From Ensifer adhaerens (lineage in GTDB: Bacteria > Pseudomonadota > Alphaproteobacteria > Rhizobiales > Rhizobiaceae): DNA of 64,000 bases. Each line of letters opens with the position of its first letter. Within the stretch, counting starts at the first letter, position 1. The stretch covers positions 2,242,501-2,306,500 of the forward strand of contig NZ_CP083350.1 in NCBI RefSeq assembly GCF_020035535.1, given 5' to 3'. Of the stretch, positions 9,551 through 17,315 are shown in pieces. Below the pieces are notes generated by a model. It ran no database searches and had not been told where the DNA came from. It worked only from the letters and a program-made list of their open reading frames with translations. Position numbers and translations under genes: made by a program.

Positions 9551-10354
9551 ATGGCCTATCAGATTCTTCCTGCTGACGAGGCCCTGCTCGCAGAGATCGA
9601 AGCCTGGCTGGACGCCGAAGAGACCAACTATCAGCGCGCTTCAAAGGACTGGGAGGACGCAGATTGCGAGGGAGATCATCCGATCCGTGGCTTCCGATGC
9701 AATTGGGATTCAGCCAAGAGGGGATGGCGCGAAGGGCGATCCAAGATCCATGTCCTGTGCGTGAATGGAAAAGCCATTGGGTTCCTTGATGGCACGGACA
9801 TCCTTGAAATCAATCCCGACCATCGAGGCAATGGCTACGGCCGGATTCTCGCAGGCTTCATGATTCAGTCGGCTTGGGAGGAAGGCCGGTCAGTAATCGA
9901 GATTGAGATCGCGCCTCCCAGCGCCGAACCCTTCTGGCAGCATATGGGCTTTTCGGTTGCCGGAGAGCGACAGGGGTACGGCGGAGGAAACTTCGCCTAC
10001 AAAATCCTTCCGAGAACCTTCAGACTAGGAGACGGCGAACGAGTGGAATACTCAATTGCCTATTTTAGCGAGAAGGAACGGTATAGCAAAAATCCCAAAC
10101 CCTTTGCCGAGTTCGTCGGGGGAGGCGAGCGCCTCTACGACGGTCGGATCCAGCTTCCGGAACGTGCATATTGCTTCAACCCGCTAGATGACCAGCACGT
10201 CGACTACTTCGTGAAGATTGAAGTCAATGGCGAGCTCATTCACTTTGATAAGGCGAAGTATGAAGAAAGCGAGCACTGTGGCGTTCAGCGCGATGCTGGC
10301 TATGATTTCTTCATCGAGCGCATCAATCCTGGGCAAGGAAACGTTGCGAACTGA
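9551..10354 (+). CDS. GNAT acetyltransferase with extra C-terminal domain
   Basis: A 267-residue protein. The first 155 residues look like a GNAT N-acetyltransferase: the acetyl-CoA motif is in ILEINPDHRGNGYGRILAGF, and the fold ends with PFWQHMGFSVAGER. The remaining 110 residues, starting near RTFRLGDGERVEYSI, form a beta-rich domain that I do not recognise. AGGAGG at 9541-9546 sits just before the ATG at 9551 and decides this start over an in-frame ATG 36 bases upstream. The substrate is unknown. Acetyltransferases can act as toxins or modify small molecules; neither role is shown here. Confidence 0.75.
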   Translation: MAYQILPADEALLAEIEAWLDAEETNYQRASKDWEDADCEGDHPIRGFRCNWDSAKRGWREGRSKIHVLCVNGKAIGFLDGTDILEINPDHRGNGYGRILAGFMIQSAWEEGRSVIEIEIAPPSAEPFWQHMGFSVAGERQGYGGGNFAYKILPRTFRLGDGERVEYSIAYFSEKERYSKNPKPFAEFVGGGERLYDGRIQLPERAYCFNPLDDQHVDYFVKIEVNGELIHFDKAKYEESEHCGVQRDAGYDFFIERINPGQGNVAN

Positions 10355-10674
10355 TGCCTATGATGTTCCCGGTGATGGCGCGGTCGCCTAGAGCTGTCAC
10401 CGAATCAACTGGCCCTACGCGATAAGATAGGACGTCGGCGGAACGGGTGGTCGATCGCGCAGATCTCGTTTGGCGAATCGTCTAAAAGTACGTGGGGGCG
10501 GGGCCAACACTGAACAGATGAACTACGCGCGTGCCAGCGCAGGCGATTGATCATGCCTGTTGCCACCCCTCCGATGGGATAGCGCACTGTTTTGCAAAGA
10601 CAGGTTGTAGAATCGATTGCAATGTCGGCGGACAACCTATAGCGAGCACTCTACTAGAGTAGAGGGGAAGCATC
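10355..10674. other. Gap, no gene recognised
   Basis: About 320 bases between the GNAT gene and the next pair. A minus-strand frame (10405-10635) has Arg/Cys-rich composition without protein character. The final bases hold AGGGGAAG at 10663-10670, a good ribosome-binding site for the TTG start at 10675. Confidence 0.5.
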
Positions 10675-11544
10675 TTGGATCGACGTGTCACGGCAAAGTT
10701 TTGGAGAATGGTTCCAGCCGCGGTCGAGGGAGTGGATTTTGAGGTTTCGCTGGAAGCCGCGTTCGCTGAAAATGGCGCAAGTTTGTACCGAGAAGTCGGT
10801 GACACGATTTATCAGTTAAACCCGCAATCAGGGGGCGCAGGCCGGCCGTTTTTGGGCGATGTAATCCGATTGCAAGCCGATGCGCTACCAAGTCGGTTGA
10901 AGAAGGGTGGGAAAGCCCAGCGACTGTCGTTGGGGGAGGGCGAGTACCTCGGCCATCATACCGCTTTCATCTATGACCCAGCTACAAAGTTACTCGGTTT
11001 CGAAGTCAAGCCAGCCGCTGCCGGCCTGGTAAAACTTGCGTACCTCGTATCGCAGATAGCGAAACATCCCCAGTGCCAAGCCCTTCCGGTTCTTTACCAG
11101 GCAGAAATGAACAGGTTGGCGGGCACTAAGAACGGCGTGCTTTCGTTCAAGGTTGCTGATCCCGCTTCACTGGATGCATTCGACCCTGAACTGAGGAGCC
11201 TACGTGACAACATCAAGTACATACGAGACATGGTCGATGGGGCATACATCCACGTTTCGATTGGAGCAGGGCCGCGAAAGGACGGTCTGGCCGGCGAGGG
11301 ACTCATGAAGACCATCGGCTGGCTGCTCGGCGAGCGGGATGCAAAAAGGGGAAAAGTTAGATCGGTGAAAGTAAAGCAGCCGCACGAAGCTGAGCCAATA
11401 TTGGACTTTCTCAACGCACAATTCAAAGATACACTAGTTCTAGAGTTGTCCGGAGATCCCGAGAAAGACTGGGTTCTAAGGGAAAACTTCTTGAAATCGG
11501 CTTTGGCGAGGGCTGTAAAACATGTCAACATCGAAGGCAAATAG
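10675..11544 (+). CDS. Unknown soluble protein, first of an overlapping pair
   Basis: A 289-residue protein without signal peptide or membrane segment. The start is a TTG with AGGGGAAG four bases upstream; the first in-frame ATG is at 10708. The stretch YLGHHTAFIYDPATKLLGFE resembles conserved parts of DUF6731-like proteins, which I recall only loosely, so the family assignment is weak. The C-terminal part (DAFDPELRSLRDNIKYIRDMVDGAY onwards) is mixed alpha/beta with a conserved-looking GAGPRKDGLAGEG loop. Its stop overlaps the next gene, which encodes a small membrane protein, by 23 bases, so the two are very probably co-translated. The sensor-plus-membrane-effector arrangement is common in abortive infection pairs, but the role here is inference. 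Confidence 0.65.
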   Translation: MDRRVTAKFWRMVPAAVEGVDFEVSLEAAFAENGASLYREVGDTIYQLNPQSGGAGRPFLGDVIRLQADALPSRLKKGGKAQRLSLGEGEYLGHHTAFIYDPATKLLGFEVKPAAAGLVKLAYLVSQIAKHPQCQALPVLYQAEMNRLAGTKNGVLSFKVADPASLDAFDPELRSLRDNIKYIRDMVDGAYIHVSIGAGPRKDGLAGEGLMKTIGWLLGERDAKRGKVRSVKVKQPHEAEPILDFLNAQFKDTLVLELSGDPEKDWVLRENFLKSALARAVKHVNIEGK

Positions 11545-12007
11545 TGCGTCTAACGTAATCGGCCAAGGCAAGATCCGGGTTGGCGTTTTTGTATTTGCTG
11601 CTTTTATCATTTTAGCATTTTGCTTCGGTGGTCGGTTCTCGGTTCTCCAGTCGTTCCTCTCAGCCTTTGAACTGAGGAGCGAAGCGGTCTATTCGTCCGC
11701 GTTTACGTTTCAGGCGATTTTTTGGGGAGCCAGCCTGACGATCTGGAGCCTGATGAAATCTCGTGCGACCCGATATATCGAGCGGATCGCCGACAATGTT
11801 GCCTTCCAGAGCTTCGTGCAGGTTCTCGAAATCCGCTTGGTAATTGGCCTTGTGTCCATCCTGTTTTCGTTTGCAATGTTCATTGCGAATCCGACCTTGG
11901 TCGGCAGCTGGCCCTTGCTGGCCTTCTCGATCTGGACGTTTCTGACCGTCGCCTCGTTTACATGGCTGGCTGACAGCTTGCTCACGGCCCGGGTGGTCCT
12001 TAACTAG
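11522..12007 (+). CDS. Small four-helix membrane protein, partner of the preceding gene
   Basis: A 161-residue protein with four predicted membrane helices: about 20-38 (VGVFVFAAFIILAFCF), 55-77 (AFTFQAIFWGASLTIWSLM), 107-125 (IGLVSILFSFAMFIA) and 130-150 (LLAFSIWTFLTVASFTWLA). The loop between helices two and three (about 80-105) is charged and probably cytoplasmic. The ATG lies inside the previous gene, 23 bases before that gene ends. No enzyme motif is visible. The size and topology fit a membrane-disrupting effector or an anchor for the soluble partner; this is inference. Confidence 0.65.
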   Translation: MSTSKANSASNVIGQGKIRVGVFVFAAFIILAFCFGGRFSVLQSFLSAFELRSEAVYSSAFTFQAIFWGASLTIWSLMKSRATRYIERIADNVAFQSFVQVLEIRLVIGLVSILFSFAMFIANPTLVGSWPLLAFSIWTFLTVASFTWLADSLLTARVVLN

Positions 12008-12044
12008 ACGACGGCATGCCGCCAGAACCGAGAGCCGGTGAAGG

Positions 12045-13571
12045 TTAGCCTTGCGGTTTGACCGGGAGCGTCAATGCCAGCGTATAAGACCGACCACGCT
12101 CGCCATCGAAATCGAATTCGTAGAGATGCACTGGACCGATGACCCTCTGTCGTTGGCCGAAATAGAAAGTGAAAGCGTTCGGCGCGGCGATAAACAAATG
12201 CGTGCATCCTGCACCAGCGCGTTTCGCGCAGCGGATAGCACTGGTCGCGGCGTCCGCAAGTTCGAACGCATGGCGACCACACGCGACCGTTTGTGCGCCG
12301 GGTCCGATGCTTGGTTGCAGTCGGAGCACCCGCCCGACATCCGGAAGGTTCTCCTCACAATACCGACGCACGTCCTCCAACAGATCATGAGTCAGACCAA
12401 GGGCAACCGCCAGTCCGAGCCTATCTTCATGCAGTTCGATGACTTCCTGTGACAACCGCGGCCACGTTGGATCCGATGCGACGTCGTCTCCCGCCCAAAG
12501 ACGTCGGCCGGTGGTGCGCTGTTCCAACTCGACGTGCCGACCTGATTTAATGTCGATCACCGATCCTGCGGCAAAAGCCAGCGTGGCGTGAGCGTCGAGC
12601 GCAAGCCGCAGTCTCGGCTGATCTTTGGCCGCCTCTCGCAGGAACGTGCGAAGGCGAGGATAGAGCGAAGCCTCCCAGTCTTCGTCCGCGCGGATGTAGC
12701 GCTCGTCGAACGCGGGGACGAGGTCGAGCACTTCGTCGCAGCGTTCTTCAAGCTGATCGAATGGGTGCTCGAAGGACTTGACGCCGTAGACGCGGGGGCT
12801 TCCTTGGGCGGGCCCCAGGATGCCCTCTTGCCCGCATAAGGCCCGGAAGTTGGTGCGATCAAACTCCAGCCGCCCTTGGCCCATCCATTGAAAGACCAGA
12901 TCGTCGTAGATGAAGGCACTCTGGTGCGCCGGAATGCGGCGTAACCCGACAAATCCGAAAAGGATGTCGAGGTGGTCGCGCAATGCATCCAGCGTGTCGG
13001 TGGCCTCGCCAAATGCCAGCGTTCCCGTTAACACTCGAAGCTCGGCCTCGTCGACGTCCAGATGTTCCCGCCAGGCCTTGCGGACAGCGCCCGCCTTGCT
13101 GCTGTCTGTCGCCGAGCCAAAAAGGCGATCAAGTCTTATGGCGCCAGACCGATTTCCGATCATCGCCCGCAATGGGTCCTTTTGATCGATACGCCAGTTA
13201 GTAAGCAATTTGAAACGAACGCCGGATCCGTTCGGGGCGTAGTCGAGCTGGGCTTGACGGGCCCGCTGCAGAAGGGATCGAGCATTGGCGTTAATGAACT
13301 CGGGTTCGACAAGATGAGCGTAGCCGTAGCTGTCCGGAGCCACATGCCATTTGCATTGGATGTGTTCGCGCCGCAGCGGATTGCCGTTGCGGTCGAGCGC
13401 GCCCCGATCTGGGTCATACTCTACCCAAATGTCGTCGAAGCTTTTCGGCCCTGTCTCGAACGCCACGCGAGAGACAGGGCTCTGCGGATCGAGCAAACGG
13501 GCGGCATGCCACCAGAAGAGCCGGGATTGAAACGTGTCGCCATCACGTCTGACAGTTACCGCCTGCGTCAC
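12045..13571 (-). CDS. cap4: Cap4-type CBASS effector: DUF4297-like nuclease plus SAVED domain
   Basis: A 508-residue protein, last gene of the CBASS operon. The N-terminus has a PD-(D/E)xK-type DNA endonuclease arrangement: FQSRLFWWHAA, then FDDIWVEY (D46, D47) and IQCKWH (residues 71-76, with K74). The C-terminal region (about 320-508) is a SAVED domain ending with HLFIAAPNAFTFYFGQ, GPVHLYEFDF and a final beta strand. In characterised Cap4 proteins the SAVED domain binds a cyclic trinucleotide, which triggers oligomerisation and indiscriminate cutting of double-stranded DNA. The start overlaps the upstream ATPase stop by four bases. The architecture is clear; the exact nucleotide ligand is not predictable here. 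Confidence 0.88.
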   Translation of the reverse strand: MTQAVTVRRDGDTFQSRLFWWHAARLLDPQSPVSRVAFETGPKSFDDIWVEYDPDRGALDRNGNPLRREHIQCKWHVAPDSYGYAHLVEPEFINANARSLLQRARQAQLDYAPNGSGVRFKLLTNWRIDQKDPLRAMIGNRSGAIRLDRLFGSATDSSKAGAVRKAWREHLDVDEAELRVLTGTLAFGEATDTLDALRDHLDILFGFVGLRRIPAHQSAFIYDDLVFQWMGQGRLEFDRTNFRALCGQEGILGPAQGSPRVYGVKSFEHPFDQLEERCDEVLDLVPAFDERYIRADEDWEASLYPRLRTFLREAAKDQPRLRLALDAHATLAFAAGSVIDIKSGRHVELEQRTTGRRLWAGDDVASDPTWPRLSQEVIELHEDRLGLAVALGLTHDLLEDVRRYCEENLPDVGRVLRLQPSIGPGAQTVACGRHAFELADAATSAIRCAKRAGAGCTHLFIAAPNAFTFYFGQRQRVIGPVHLYEFDFDGERGRSYTLALTLPVKPQG

Positions 13572-14527
13572 GTCGGAACCCTCGCGCGATCGTTACCGTC
13601 CTGGAAAGGTGGAGTGGGGGCCATCTCGCGGGCGATCTCCACCGCCCGCGCACCATCGACCGAACGCGACGGATACGCGTCCAGAACAATGGCCGGCAAA
13701 AGTCGTTGAATGATGTCAGAAAAAGTGAAGCCGTAGTCACGCGATCCCGGCTGCGGCCCTGTCGCCGCAACCAAAGCTTCGATTTGATGCTGGCTGATCC
13801 CAACCGGCTCGAGCCTGCTGGATAGCACAAACCGACGCTGGTCCTTCCCAGGGCGGTCGAAGCGGAGCACATCAGCCGCACGCCGTCTCACTGCCGGGTC
13901 GAGCGCGCTAAGCCGGTTAGTGCACATGAGGACCGCGGCCGGAAGCTTCGAGTTGGAAATACGATCGATGCCACGGATGAATGCGTTGACGCCCGCCCGA
14001 TCTTCGTGGTGCATCTGCGCAGACTCCCGTGACTGGGTGATTGCGTCGGCCTCGTCGACCAGGAGGATCACCGCTCCGCGGGTTCTCCCGGACGAGGACT
14101 TCAATCGGGTTGCCTCCGCAACGGTATAGTCGAATGCTGCAGAGAGGAGTTGGGTCATTTCTCCCACACGGCCCTGGCCGCGGGTGGAAAGGCTTAGTGG
14201 CAACAGCGTGATGTCGATCTTCTCTTGTCTCGCGACCGCGTCGCCGACCGTTTCGGCAAGTTCGGTCTTGCCAGAGCCAACGTCACCGGCGAGAACGACC
14301 AAAGGCGGACGGCGAAGGACGGTATCAAGCAGGGCCTTAGCGCCAGGGTGGTGCCTCAACGCCCAATCGGAGAGACCTTCGGGGTTGACGAGCAGGCCGA
14401 GAATTTTCGCCAGGCGGCTCTTCTGGTCGTCCAGACCTACGAGGCGAGCGAGTCTCGCCTGCGGCTCGAAGTCGGGATAGACGATGCGGCGCTCGAAGAG
14501 TTCGTCGAGGGTAGGTTTCGTGTTCAT
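13568..14527 (-). CDS. cap6: TRIP13/Pch2-like AAA+ ATPase of type III CBASS (Cap6)
   Basis: A 319-residue AAA+ ATPase. Walker A is GDVGSGKT at residues 81-88, Walker B is VILLVDEAD at 153-161, sensor 1 is the Asn in MCTNRLSALDP (N204), and arginine-finger candidates lie in PAVRRRA (216-218). In type III CBASS the TRIP13-like ATPase disassembles the active HORMA-CD-NTase complex and so restrains the system. It overlaps the HORMA gene (shared base at 14527) and the Cap4 gene (ATGA), so expression should be tightly coupled. Its position directly after a HORMA gene makes the Cap6 assignment firm. Confidence 0.88.
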   Translation of the reverse strand: MNTKPTLDELFERRIVYPDFEPQARLARLVGLDDQKSRLAKILGLLVNPEGLSDWALRHHPGAKALLDTVLRRPPLVVLAGDVGSGKTELAETVGDAVARQEKIDITLLPLSLSTRGQGRVGEMTQLLSAAFDYTVAEATRLKSSSGRTRGAVILLVDEADAITQSRESAQMHHEDRAGVNAFIRGIDRISNSKLPAAVLMCTNRLSALDPAVRRRAADVLRFDRPGKDQRRFVLSSRLEPVGISQHQIEALVAATGPQPGSRDYGFTFSDIIQRLLPAIVLDAYPSRSVDGARAVEIAREMAPTPPFQDGNDRARVPT

Positions 14528-15042
14528 CAGAAGCTCCTGACGCTGGCGCGCTCGATGGCGCGACCAGCGGACGAGTAAGTGCGGTCGTTGGTGAAATAGC
14601 CGGAAATTCCAGGTTCAGGGGCGCCGCCGCGCACGAAGGGCAGCGTTGCCTCGAAGGCGTGCCGCTGACTTTGAAGCAGATTATACCATGCGTTGCTGAA
14701 CGTCAGGTAGCTGGAGAATTCGGCGCCGTCGATGTTCGCGCCGGCCCGGATGCGCCCCGGATCATCGTCGCTCGCCGAGGTGCCGGCGAGTTCCCTCGCC
14801 GTGTAGCGCAACGTCGGTTCGATCCACTTTCCGTGTCTTTTGAACCCGTAGGTCACTGTCCCGAGATAACCGGCCCTGATCAACTCGGTGACCTCGGCCT
14901 CGTAGGTGCTGATCGAGCTATCGGACGGGAAGCCGTAGAAGCGCTGCATGCGCTTGAGATCGGTCGCGACCTTTGCTGCCATATGCCTGGCATGGGTAAC
15001 CGTGAAGGTTGAACTCTCGGTATTACTGAAGCTGTAGGACAT
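14527..15042 (-). CDS. cap7: Bacterial HORMA-domain protein of type III CBASS
   Basis: A 171-residue protein starting MSYSFSNTESSTFTVTHARH. The block HARHMAAKVATDLKRMQRFYG followed by SISTYEAEVTELIRAGYLGTVTYGF is characteristic of bacterial HORMA proteins linked to CD-NTases. Such proteins sense a peptide closure motif, probably from phage proteins, and then activate the CD-NTase. The C-terminal tail (SSAGRAIERASVRSF) could be an internal closure peptide, but that is a guess. The ATG at 15042 has GAGG seven bases upstream and overlaps the end of the CD-NTase gene; an in-frame upstream start at 15087 lacks such support. I cannot decide between the Cap7 and Cap8 subgroups. Confidence 0.82.
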   Translation of the reverse strand: MSYSFSNTESSTFTVTHARHMAAKVATDLKRMQRFYGFPSDSSISTYEAEVTELIRAGYLGTVTYGFKRHGKWIEPTLRYTARELAGTSASDDDPGRIRAGANIDGAEFSSYLTFSNAWYNLLQSQRHAFEATLPFVRGGAPEPGISGYFTNDRTYSSAGRAIERASVRSF

Positions 15043-15050
15043 GATCGACC

Positions 15051-16016
15051 TCAGACCTGGAAAGAGGAGCCGAAGACCTTCTGCCAATAGGCGACGGTCA
15101 GTTGCTTGTTAGGAGCGGCGAGCGCGGCGTCGATAGCGTCGCCTGCGTCGAGCGCGGCGTCGACGATGGCATCCGCGTTTGCCGCGGTGTACAGGCGGGC
15201 GACGTTATTGACCGCATTGACCGGGTCAAAGATCTTCACCGTGTCCAACGACGTTCCGACCGTCGAGGCAGGATAGTAGTCATCGAACACAATCAACTGC
15301 CGGAAATCGGTCCGAGCGATGTAGGTGAAGAAGTGTTGGAGAGCCTCGGGATAGTCCGAGAAGTCAAGGCCGTCGTCGCAGAGCTTGGCAAGCACCATCT
15401 CCACCATGAAGGACTTGAAGCGGAAGCCGTTGCGCTCCTGCTTCATGCGGCGTGCCCAGAACTTTGCGAGCCGAACCACTTGGGCGAAATGCTTTTCCTG
15501 GGCGCGTTTGCGCTTGGCGGCAAAGTTCAGGTGGAGCGGAATGCTGGTCTTGAGGAAAGAGCCGTCTTCCTGGCTGACGAGATTCCCGTACCATTGCGGA
15601 TCACCGTCATAGAGGATGGGAACGATGTCCACATCGAGTCCAGTTCCGCGGAAAGAAACGGTGACTGAGTAGGTCTGGGGTTGCACTTGATCTGCAGCAA
15701 AGTTTGGAAACGCTTTGCGAAGTCGCTCAGCGAGGTACTCGAGCAGTGCCCTAACCTCGTTCGGTGCGTCCGCACCACTGATGTAGCAGGCGATGTCAAT
15801 ATCATTGAGAGAACGAAGCGCGGTCCCCTTTGCAAGGCTACCCGACAGCATCATTTTCTTCAGGGTGAAATCGGGATGCTCCTGCAGATAACCTTCCAGC
15901 TTTTCGCGGAGCCGTCGGGCCTGCGCCCTGTACTCGTCCGCTATGTGCTTGGGGAGGTTCACCTTGTCTTCAGCAAACGCGACAATTTCCCGGTGTCCGA
16001 CATGTTGGCGTGTCAT
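15051..16016 (-). CDS. CD-NTase (CBASS cyclic oligonucleotide synthase)
   Basis: A 321-residue nucleotidyltransferase. The active site is visible as LSGSLAKGTALRSLNDIDIA (G59-S60, D72, D74) and GLDVDIVPILYD (D128/D130) on the following strand. The C-terminal helical half includes FWARRMKQERNGFRFKSFMVEMV. Enzymes of this group make cyclic di- or trinucleotides after infection; those paired with HORMA, TRIP13 and a SAVED effector usually make cyclic trinucleotides and belong to clades C or D. The clade cannot be fixed without alignment. It is the first large gene of the operon cdn-HORMA-TRIP13-cap4, and its ATG overlaps the stop of a tiny leader ORF. Confidence 0.9.
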   Translation of the reverse strand: MTRQHVGHREIVAFAEDKVNLPKHIADEYRAQARRLREKLEGYLQEHPDFTLKKMMLSGSLAKGTALRSLNDIDIACYISGADAPNEVRALLEYLAERLRKAFPNFAADQVQPQTYSVTVSFRGTGLDVDIVPILYDGDPQWYGNLVSQEDGSFLKTSIPLHLNFAAKRKRAQEKHFAQVVRLAKFWARRMKQERNGFRFKSFMVEMVLAKLCDDGLDFSDYPEALQHFFTYIARTDFRQLIVFDDYYPASTVGTSLDTVKIFDPVNAVNNVARLYTAANADAIVDAALDAGDAIDAALAAPNKQLTVAYWQKVFGSSFQV

Positions 16017-16105
16017 GCGAGAGATCCTTCTTCCGAACGTCGCGACGCGGATTCAATGGTTGATCGGTTGAGGGGGCATGCGTATTGCTTTGGCATCCTC
16101 GTCAT
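16013..16105 (-). CDS. Possible 30-residue leader ORF coupled to the CD-NTase gene
   Basis: A short frame beginning MTRMPKQYACPLNRS and ending in EEGSLA. It has a strong ribosome-binding site (GAAGAAGGA six bases before the ATG at 16105), and its TGA overlaps the ATG of the CD-NTase gene (ATGA). The sequence around its ribosome-binding site is nearly repeated before the CD-NTase start (consensus CGGAAGAAGGA), about 87 bases apart, suggesting a local duplication. It could be a genuine small protein or a leader that couples translation to the synthase. There is no similarity that I recognise. Confidence 0.4.
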   Translation of the reverse strand: MTRMPKQYACPLNRSTIESASRRSEEGSLA

Positions 16106-16334
16106 CGGAGGTCCTTCTTCCGGGCGTCGGCCCGACACAAGCTGTTTCCGGAGGGCAACAGGCGGCACTCGTCGCCGGGACGGCGCCGTTGGCGTTGCCA
16201 ATGAAAAGATAGAAAACTGGTGTTAGTCCTCCGCCGGTATGGCGAGGGCTTGACAAGCGGGACCCCGGAGCGTCTTTTGTCCGGTGTTAGCGATCCGTTT
16301 GCACTGCCTCGCGTAGTTGATCAAACGATGATCC

Positions 16335-16366
16335 GAAGCCGTTGGAGTTGCCGCTCCAACGGCTTC
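16335..16366. terminator. Perfect 13-bp stem-loop in the divergent region
   Basis: Arms at 16335-16347 and 16354-16366 are perfectly complementary, with a six-base loop. The 3' side reads TTCATTATCG, so there is no real U-run. The element sits between the CBASS operon and the divergent regulator gene, where no coding gene needs terminating. It could end a small RNA transcribed rightwards from about 16200 or form part of a leader RNA. Confidence 0.45.
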
Positions 16367-16538
16367 TTCATTATCGCGTCTTTGTATTCAAGCGCACTCG
16401 AATTCCTCCACCCGTCCAGACGCTAGGATTTCGCATGGAAAGAATGCCACGCAGGTGCGCCATTAAGGGAATCTGAAGGCATGCATTTACCTTTGCGAAA
16501 GAAATCGCATCAATTTCGAACCATGTCAACAAGGGATC

Positions 16539-16558
16539 AATGATCCTAGTTGATCATT
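16539..16558. promoter_or_regulatory. Palindrome upstream of the winged-helix regulator gene
   Basis: The inverted repeat AATGATC-N6-GATCATT lies 45 bases before the start of the regulator gene at 16603. Its position in the promoter region of a DNA-binding protein gene suggests an autoregulatory operator. The overlap with GATC sites could produce some of the symmetry by chance. Confidence 0.4.
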
Positions 16559-16602
16559 CACAGGTTCGGCGTTAGTGTGACTTAACAACAGGGGGTTATG
16601 CG

Positions 16603-17310
16603 ATGTCGGTGGAGCAATGGAGCTTATTGCGGCAGGTTGCCGAGATAGCCAAGCATGCCTCGGAGATTCCGTCGGGATTTTACTCGGCATTGGCTACGCG
16701 GCTGGAGGAGATGCTAGCCGAAGGATCCCGAGAGCGCCTGCTGGCTCTCAACGAGCAGTTATCTTCGTTGTTCAAGGGCTATCTGAAAGAGGCTGATCCA
16801 AGAATCGTCGAGGCAATACGCGGGACGGGCGGGATGGACTCCGATGCGGCCATCGCTTATGCGCTTGGTCAGTTGAGCTTCGCGCAAATGATTGCTGGTC
16901 AGGCCGGAAACCGTCGAGTGGACGAGAGGTTTGCAGAGGTCGTCAAGGAAAATGCCGATCTGGTGAATGCCTTGGCCGACGGCGACAAGACTGGCGTGGA
17001 ACTCGCCGCCGCGACGGGGCTCCGGGTTGAGACAGTTAGCCGAAAACTGAAGTTATTGAGGGAGATCGGGGCGCTTGATTTTCATCGGGAAGGCACGAGC
17101 TTGATCAATTTTCTGACGCCGGCGGCCAAGGCGATCGCCGCGACCATGCAAGGCGTTGTCCCGTCGCATGACCGCCGGAGCGGTGCCGTTGTGCGGCGTA
17201 CCCTTGCATCAAGGCAAGGCAAACTGGCATCACATATGCAGCAGCCCATGACATTTGCGCCACAAGCAACTGAACACAACGACGACCGCCGAACGGGTTT
17301 TCGGCGGTGA
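16603..17310 (+). CDS. Winged-helix regulator, first gene of a putative conflict system
   Basis: A 235-residue protein. Residues about 125-195 form a MarR/ArsR-like winged helix: LADGDKTGVELAAATGLRVETVSRKLKLLREIGAL, then a wing with DFHREGTSLINFL. The N-terminal 120 residues are helical and acidic, with no motif that I recognise; they may sense a ligand or partner. The C-terminal 50 residues are polar and probably disordered. The gene overlaps the start of the following ATPase gene if that uses a GTG at 17307, so the three genes that follow one another form an operon. A palindrome upstream may be its own operator. The specific function is unknown. Confidence 0.75.
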   Translation: MSVEQWSLLRQVAEIAKHASEIPSGFYSALATRLEEMLAEGSRERLLALNEQLSSLFKGYLKEADPRIVEAIRGTGGMDSDAAIAYALGQLSFAQMIAGQAGNRRVDERFAEVVKENADLVNALADGDKTGVELAAATGLRVETVSRKLKLLREIGALDFHREGTSLINFLTPAAKAIAATMQGVVPSHDRRSGAVVRRTLASRQGKLASHMQQPMTFAPQATEHNDDRRTGFRR

Positions 17311-17315
17311 GAACG

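Noticed and set aside
10405..10635. Minus-strand frame in the gap after the GNAT gene
   Set aside because: Low-quality composition and no ribosome-binding site; a transposase remnant was considered but no block fits.
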